Origin: Paenibacillus sp. BIC5C1
Lineage (GTDB): Bacteria > Bacillota > Bacilli > Paenibacillales > Paenibacillaceae
Length of the DNA: 64,000 bases
Assembly: GCF_032399705.1 (NCBI RefSeq)
Contig: NZ_CP135922.1
Coordinates: 4,402,001 to 4,466,000 of the forward strand
Direction: 5' to 3'
Below the pieces are notes generated by a model. It made no database searches. It was not told the DNA's origin and saw nothing but the letters and a program-made list of their open reading frames with translations. The position numbers were made by a program, and so were the translations under genes. Shown here in pieces: positions 59,990 through 64,000 of the stretch; positions within the stretch are counted from its first letter, which is position 1, and each line of letters begins with the position of its first letter.

Positions 59990-60832
59990 TCATTGCTCAC
60001 GCTTCGGTTTCATTAACCGCTCCAAATGAAGGGTCAGATACAACTGTTCCGAATGCGTCATATCATATTGATAGTTCTTATGGATAAAAGTCTCAATTTT
60101 GCCGATACATTTGAAGGTTTCGGGATAGTTTTTCCGTACGACCTCGTATAAATACTCCTCCGCATCGTCATGTGACGAGTGAGTAATTACCCGTTGGCAG
60201 AAATACTTCAAATGAGTAATGAAACGGAAATAGTTGACGCTATCTTCATCCAATTCGACATTGAAGTGATATTTGATAATGTTCATGATCTCCTGAAGCA
60301 GCTGCATCAAATGAGTAACATCGTTCATGGAATCATTAACTTCCGCATTGATGAAATGCAGTGCTATGTTGCATATTTCATCCTTCGGAAACTCCACATC
60401 CAGTCTTTCCTTCAGCAAGGTGAGCGCTTCCCTGGCCACGTCATACTCGGCCTTGTAGAAATGCTGCACTTCCCAGGAGAGCGGATTGCGTGTAATCATT
60501 CCCTTTTCCAGACGCTGGACAGCAAAATGAATGTGATCCGACAGTGAGACATAAATCCCGTCACTGATCGTTTTGTTCAATTGCGTACGTGCCAATGTCA
60601 CAATATCATCTGTCGCCTGCAGAATTTCAATCGGCACTTCCGTGACGATGGACTTGAACTTCTCATAGATCGATGCATCCTGAAGCCGGAATACCTTCTC
60701 AATCCGTTCTTCATCAATCTCATCGCCCGCCTTGAACTTAAATCCGATACCCCGGCCGAGGATCAGCAGTTCCTGTTTCTTGTCATCCACGGTACTGACA
60801 ATATTGTTATTAAATATCTGTTTAATAATCAT
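59990..60832 (-). CDS. BglG/LicT family transcriptional antiterminator (locus 2)
   Basis: A 280-residue antiterminator with an N-terminal CAT domain (MIIKQIFNNNIVSTVDD, GRGIGFKFKAGD) and two PRD domains with conserved His (SDHIHFAVQRL, NIALHFINAEVN and LTLHLERLM). It is controlled by phosphorylation through its PTS. Its own gene is preceded by a RAT and terminator, so it stimulates its own expression, and a second RAT lies between it and the PTS gene. The start codon follows AACAGGTGGG. Confidence 0.93.
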   Translation of the reverse strand: MIIKQIFNNNIVSTVDDKKQELLILGRGIGFKFKAGDEIDEERIEKVFRLQDASIYEKFKSIVTEVPIEILQATDDIVTLARTQLNKTISDGIYVSLSDHIHFAVQRLEKGMITRNPLSWEVQHFYKAEYDVAREALTLLKERLDVEFPKDEICNIALHFINAEVNDSMNDVTHLMQLLQEIMNIIKYHFNVELDEDSVNYFRFITHLKYFCQRVITHSSHDDAEEYLYEVVRKNYPETFKCIGKIETFIHKNYQYDMTHSEQLYLTLHLERLMKPKREQ

Positions 60833-60861
60833 TATGGACCCACCTGTTTTTTTTGAGGATT

Positions 60862-60974
60862 AAAAAAGGGCAAAACCAAAATAGAAATAATAAAATCATT
60901 TCCATAGTGGTTTTGCCCGCATTACCGGTAACAAGCCTCGGATCTAATTTATCATAACCTGAAAACGGTGTCAA
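60862..60974 (-). promoter_or_regulatory. Promoter, cre site and RAT/terminator leader of the second antiterminator gene
   Basis: TTGACA (60969-60974) and TAAATT (60946-60951) are 17 bases apart on the minus strand. TGAAAACGGTGTCA (60960-60973) agrees at every position with the cre consensus TGWNANCGNTNWCA, so CcpA probably represses here. The leader has RAT GGCTTGTTACCGGTAATGCG (then GGCAAAACC) at 60909-60937 and a terminator GGGCAAAACCA/TGGTTTTGCCC (60868-60918) with a T6 run (60862-60867). Confidence 0.9.
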
Positions 60975-61224
60975 CCCAAAATGCTACCACTGATCTTCCA
61001 CTTCATTCCCTCAATTGAGTCATTTCCCTATGATTCCACGTTTAAGTGTGCATATGTTTTAATATTCACATTTGGGAGCAGATTCAAACGAAACATTCCC
61101 AACGACTCATCGCTTGAATCCAATGAGATTGTAACTAAAGTAAATGTTTTGAAGGATTTTCACCTTAAATAGAGAAAATAATTTAATTGTAAGAAGTAAT
61201 TTTAGAAAAAAAGGGGATTTATTC

Positions 61225-61722
61225 GTGAGGGACAAAGTAAAAGGATTACTCATTGGTATCACAATTGGATCAATGCTTACAGGAGTTACAGCTTATGCAG
61301 CATCAGGAACGCCAATAAAAGCTTTACTGCAGAAAGTAAATATTTATGTAGACGGAACAAAGAAGTCGACCACTAATGCAATAACCTATAACAACACTAC
61401 ATATGTACCAGTTAGAAGTATAAGTACTGCACTCGGTGAGAACGTAGCTTTGAAGTCAAACAATCTGTATATCGGCAAACAACCAGAAATTAAATTAACC
61501 GGGGATCAAGCGTTTGAACTGTTATATAAAAAAATTAAAAAAGAAATCGAAATGTATAGCCTAACTGTTGGAGAGGAACCAAAAGACGGAGATTATTATG
61601 TAATGCGTTCATACTCTGACAGAGAAACACATGAAGTAACTTATGGCCTTTACTATATACATATGTACACAGGGGAAGTCTACGAATGGAACTTCAAATC
61701 CAAGAAAATGGTTAAACTATAG
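61225..61722 (+). CDS. Stalk-domain (copper amine oxidase N-terminal-like) secreted protein
   Basis: A 165-residue secreted or cell-wall-associated protein. A signal peptide (1-25, cut after TAYAAS) is followed by one copper-amine-oxidase-N-terminal 'stalk' unit (IYVDGTKKSTTNAITYNNTT, YVPVRSISTALGENV) and a C-terminal region of unknown fold. Such domains are common in Paenibacillus surface proteins. The start is a GTG at 61225 with AAGGGGA upstream. It is convergent with the metallophosphoesterase gene, with a shared hairpin between. Function unknown. Confidence 0.85.
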   Translation: MRDKVKGLLIGITIGSMLTGVTAYAASGTPIKALLQKVNIYVDGTKKSTTNAITYNNTTYVPVRSISTALGENVALKSNNLYIGKQPEIKLTGDQAFELLYKKIKKEIEMYSLTVGEEPKDGDYYVMRSYSDRETHEVTYGLYYIHMYTGEVYEWNFKSKKMVKL

Positions 61723-61727
61723 TTATT

Positions 61728-61755
61728 GAAAGGCCCTTCTTTCGAAGGGCCTTTC
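61728..61755. terminator. Bidirectional terminator between stalk-protein and phosphoesterase genes
   Basis: GAAAGGCCCTTC and GAAGGGCCTTTC are perfectly complementary around a TTTC loop. Flanking U-tracts are short (ATTATTG on the plus side, AATAACTA on the minus side), but the 12-base GC-rich stem is strong. Confidence 0.85.
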
Positions 61756-61756
61756 A

Positions 61757-62860
61757 TTATTGTTGGAACGTCACATTAATCTGTACAATCTCCGAACGAC
61801 TGCTTGTGCGAATTGGAGGTCCCCAGAAGCCAAATCCTGAGGTTACGATGGAGTGCATAGACCCTTTTTGCAAATAACCCCAATCATTCTCGTAGATGGC
61901 CTTAGTAATAAACTGAGCGGGTGCGATCTGACCACGATGGGTGTGACCAGACACAACCAAATCTACATGATTTTGCTCCGCAATATCCAAATCATAAGGC
62001 TGGTGATCCATCATGAGCACTGGCTTGCTCAAATCGGTATCCTGCATCAATGTCGCTACTTCTGCACGATCCTTCTCTGTCCGGTCTTTCCGTCCAATCA
62101 GCGTAATCTTATCGTCTAATGTAATTTTATCATCATACAGAACTTGCATATTACTCTTTTCCAGAGCTGCAATCAGATCCTCGATCGGACCATTATACTT
62201 GTCGTGATTGCCCAGTGAGGCGTATACTCCGTAAGGGGCCTGAATACTGCTGATAATTTCCGCAATTCCACTCTTGAGATACATATCTAGGTTGTCATCG
62301 ATAATATCACCAGGATAGAGAACCAGATCCGGCTTCAGTGCGTTAATTTCTTCCACCATGCGTTTAGCGTGAGCAGGACCGGACAGCAGGCCAAAGTGCA
62401 TATCCGCAGCCATAACAATGTTGAGGCTGTCGACACCTTCCACTTTTTTATCAATCTGAATGCTGTATTGTCTTACGACTGGACTATAGGCGTTATAGAG
62501 ACCATAGCCCAACGTGGACAACAACAGCACGAGAGTGACCACACCTGCCCATTTATGAGCGTAATGTCTTGGAATACGGGTTAGTCTAAGTAACCATAGC
62601 GTTAGATGAACCACTGGCAGAATTAATAACAGCAAAGAAAAGATTGCAAGCCAGTAAGAACCAATAACACTCAGAAAAGAAACACTTCCAAACAACCTCG
62701 CCAGTATGAACGAAATTGCAAGAAATACAAGCGCAACGATGTAAAACCAACGAAATCTTGCAGATACAACCGGCTTCATCCAGTTCCATCCGCTCCGTCC
62801 TATGTAAAACACTAATAAACCATACACAACCAAAAACAAGATGCCAGCAAGTACGAACAT
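61757..62860 (-). CDS. Membrane metallophosphoesterase
   Basis: A 367-residue protein with four or more N-terminal membrane helices and a C-terminal calcineurin-like phosphoesterase. The metal motifs are ADMHFG (a GD-like first site), PGDIID, GNHDK and the final SGHTHRGQ. The layout fits YkuE/YaeI-type enzymes that act on lipid or UDP-sugar phosphates at the membrane; the substrate is unknown. The ATG at 62860 has GGAGG upstream; the frame is 18 codons longer. It is transcribed alone. Confidence 0.92.
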   Translation of the reverse strand: MFVLAGILFLVVYGLLVFYIGRSGWNWMKPVVSARFRWFYIVALVFLAISFILARLFGSVSFLSVIGSYWLAIFSLLLLILPVVHLTLWLLRLTRIPRHYAHKWAGVVTLVLLLSTLGYGLYNAYSPVVRQYSIQIDKKVEGVDSLNIVMAADMHFGLLSGPAHAKRMVEEINALKPDLVLYPGDIIDDNLDMYLKSGIAEIISSIQAPYGVYASLGNHDKYNGPIEDLIAALEKSNMQVLYDDKITLDDKITLIGRKDRTEKDRAEVATLMQDTDLSKPVLMMDHQPYDLDIAEQNHVDLVVSGHTHRGQIAPAQFITKAIYENDWGYLQKGSMHSIVTSGFGFWGPPIRTSSRSEIVQINVTFQQ

Positions 62861-63063
62861 GCTTCCGTTAACCTCCACGTCAATAAGTTGATTGCTGAAT
62901 TTTCTCTTAACCAAATTCTAGTCCATCTGAACAAGTATAACGTAGTTAAAGCGGTGAGGACATCTGTTTCCATTCCTCAGATGCGTACATTTTATTACAA
63001 TTTGGAACACTTAAATTTCAATCATTATTTAGACGATACGCCTACCATAGCCTGTCATCTGCA

Positions 63064-63125
63064 TAAAAAAGCATTCCTGCGTCCGCTCATGACTGACTAA
63101 CATCATGAACAAGCACAGGAATGCT
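63064..63125 (-). terminator. Terminator after the 6-phosphogluconate dehydrogenase gene
   Basis: AGCATTCCTG and CAGGAATGCT (63070-63079 and 63116-63125) form a perfect stem with a long loop; on the minus strand TTTTTTATG follows. It lies 20 bases after the gnd stop. Confidence 0.9.
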
Positions 63126-63145
63126 GAATGATCTCGAATTACATA

Positions 63146-64000
63146 TTACTCGTTGGTGTCCATCCATTGGAAGTGGAATGAACCTTCTTTGTCCACACGT
63201 TTGAATGTGTGAGCACCAAAGTAGTCACGTTGTGCTTGCAACAGGTTTGCAGGCAAACGCTCAGTGCGGTAGCTGTCATAGTAAGACAACGCGCTGGAGA
63301 ATCCAGGAACCGGAATTCCTTGCGTTACCGCAGCTGCAACAACTTCACGCCATGCACCTTGGTAGGATTCAACAATGTTTTGGAAGTATGGGTCCAGAAG
63401 CAGGTTTTTCAGTGCTGCATCTTTGTCATACGCTTCTTTGATGTTTTGCAGGAACTGCGAACGAATGATGCAGCCACCGCGGAAGATCATGGCGATGTTG
63501 CCGTATTTCAGATCCCAGCCGTATTCGTCTGAAGCTGCACGCATTTGAGCAAAACCTTGTGCGTAAGATACGATTTTACTTGCGAACAGCGCTTTGCGCA
63601 CATTCTCGATGAACGCTTTTTTGTCGCCAGAGAATGCCTCAACCGCAGGTCCATTCAAGATTTTGCTTGCTGCCACGCGTTCGTCTTTCATTGCAGACAG
63701 GAAGCGAGAGAATACGGATTCTGTGATCATGGACAATGGTACGCCGAGATCCAGCGCGCTTTGGCTTGTCCATTTACCTGTTCCTTTTTGTCCAGCTGCA
63801 TCCAGAATGACATCAACCATTGGTTTGCCGGTTTCTGGATCGTATTTGGAGAAGATGTCTGCCGTGATTTCAATCAGGTAGCTATCCAGCTCGCCTTGGT
63901 TCCATTCGGAGAAGATGGCATGCAATTCTTCAACGGAAACATTCAGCACGGATTTGAGCAAATGATACGCTTCTCCGATCAGCTGCATATCACCGTATTC
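63146..64000 (-). CDS. gnd: 6-phosphogluconate dehydrogenase (NADP+-dependent, decarboxylating), C-terminal part
   Basis: Partial: the 5' end lies beyond the right edge. The visible 284 residues form the C-terminal all-helical domain of 6-phosphogluconate dehydrogenase, which makes ribulose 5-phosphate in the pentose phosphate pathway. The sequence begins [15 protein letters not shown] and shows the family segments [33 protein letters not shown] and the final [14 protein letters not shown] [12 protein letters not shown]. The C-terminus is normal. Whether it is the GndA or GntZ-type paralogue cannot be decided here. A terminator follows. Confidence 0.97.
   Translation of the reverse strand, partial: EYGDMQLIGEAYHLLKSVLNVSVEELHAIFSEWNQGELDSYLIEITADIFSKYDPETGKPMVDVILDAAGQKGTGKWTSQSALDLGVPLSMITESVFSRFLSAMKDERVAASKILNGPAVEAFSGDKKAFIENVRKALFASKIVSYAQGFAQMRAASDEYGWDLKYGNIAMIFRGGCIIRSQFLQNIKEAYDKDAALKNLLLDPYFQNIVESYQGAWREVVAAAVTQGIPVPGFSSALSYYDSYRTERLPANLLQAQRDYFGAHTFKRVDKEGSFHFQWMDTNE

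Overview
This window comes from the chromosome of a spore-forming, low-to-moderate GC member of the Firmicutes, most probably a Paenibacillus. The pointers are the gene order cotE, mutS, mutL, methyltransferase, miaA, hfq (a Bacillales arrangement), a T-box in front of tyrS, BglG/LicT antiterminators with RAT sites, and many small Paenibacillus-type hypothetical proteins. I see no phage, insertion sequence, CRISPR array, rRNA or tRNA.

Layout. Positions 1-11800 (minus strand) hold a bifunctional penicillin-binding protein (cut by the window edge), hfq, a small membrane protein, miaA, an RsmJ-like methyltransferase, mutL, mutS, an amidoligase-like (COOH.NH2 ligase) gene, spore coat gene cotE and an aromatic-acid-exporter-like membrane protein. 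Positions 12234-16552 hold an SsuABC/TauABC-type ABC transporter and an M32 carboxypeptidase. A plus-strand group follows: a beta-carbonic anhydrase, a PadR regulator, a glycine-rich secreted protein and a DUF2653 protein. Then come tyrS with its T-box, an Imm63-like protein, selO and a purine permease. A Dabb protein, a PadR regulator and a frameshifted YhgE-like exporter face a cytochrome P450 across a shared promoter region with a palindromic operator candidate. AraC plus EamA, rluF and two unknown genes follow.

Positions 33260-37934 carry the most interesting block: an MFS transporter, a class-III aminotransferase, a zinc alcohol dehydrogenase and a HAD phosphatase on one strand, closed by a terminator. 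The aminotransferase, dehydrogenase and phosphatase functions are those of azasugar (nojirimycin-type) biosynthesis in Bacillus (gabT1, gutB1, yktc1), but the phosphatase is of a different fold. A curious 280-base non-coding insert separates the aminotransferase from the dehydrogenase.

Positions 38000-43100 hold small and accessory genes (YjfB, a 32-residue membrane peptide, Cof phosphatase, SMI1/KNR4, GNAT, subtilisin-like protease, RidA). From 43187 to 60832 there are two parallel beta-glucoside loci, each with an antiterminator, an RNA antiterminator/terminator leader, a PTS permease and a GH1 phospho-beta-glucosidase. They flank a kinase-like ATPase, an acyltransferase, GNAT, VOC, an alpha-L-rhamnosidase with its AraC regulator and a nucleotidase. 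The first locus has two RAT-like sites in tandem; the second has separate RAT/terminator switches before the regulator and before the permease, and a cre-like site over its promoter. The window ends with a stalk-domain protein, a membrane metallophosphoesterase and the 3' part of the 6-phosphogluconate dehydrogenase gene.
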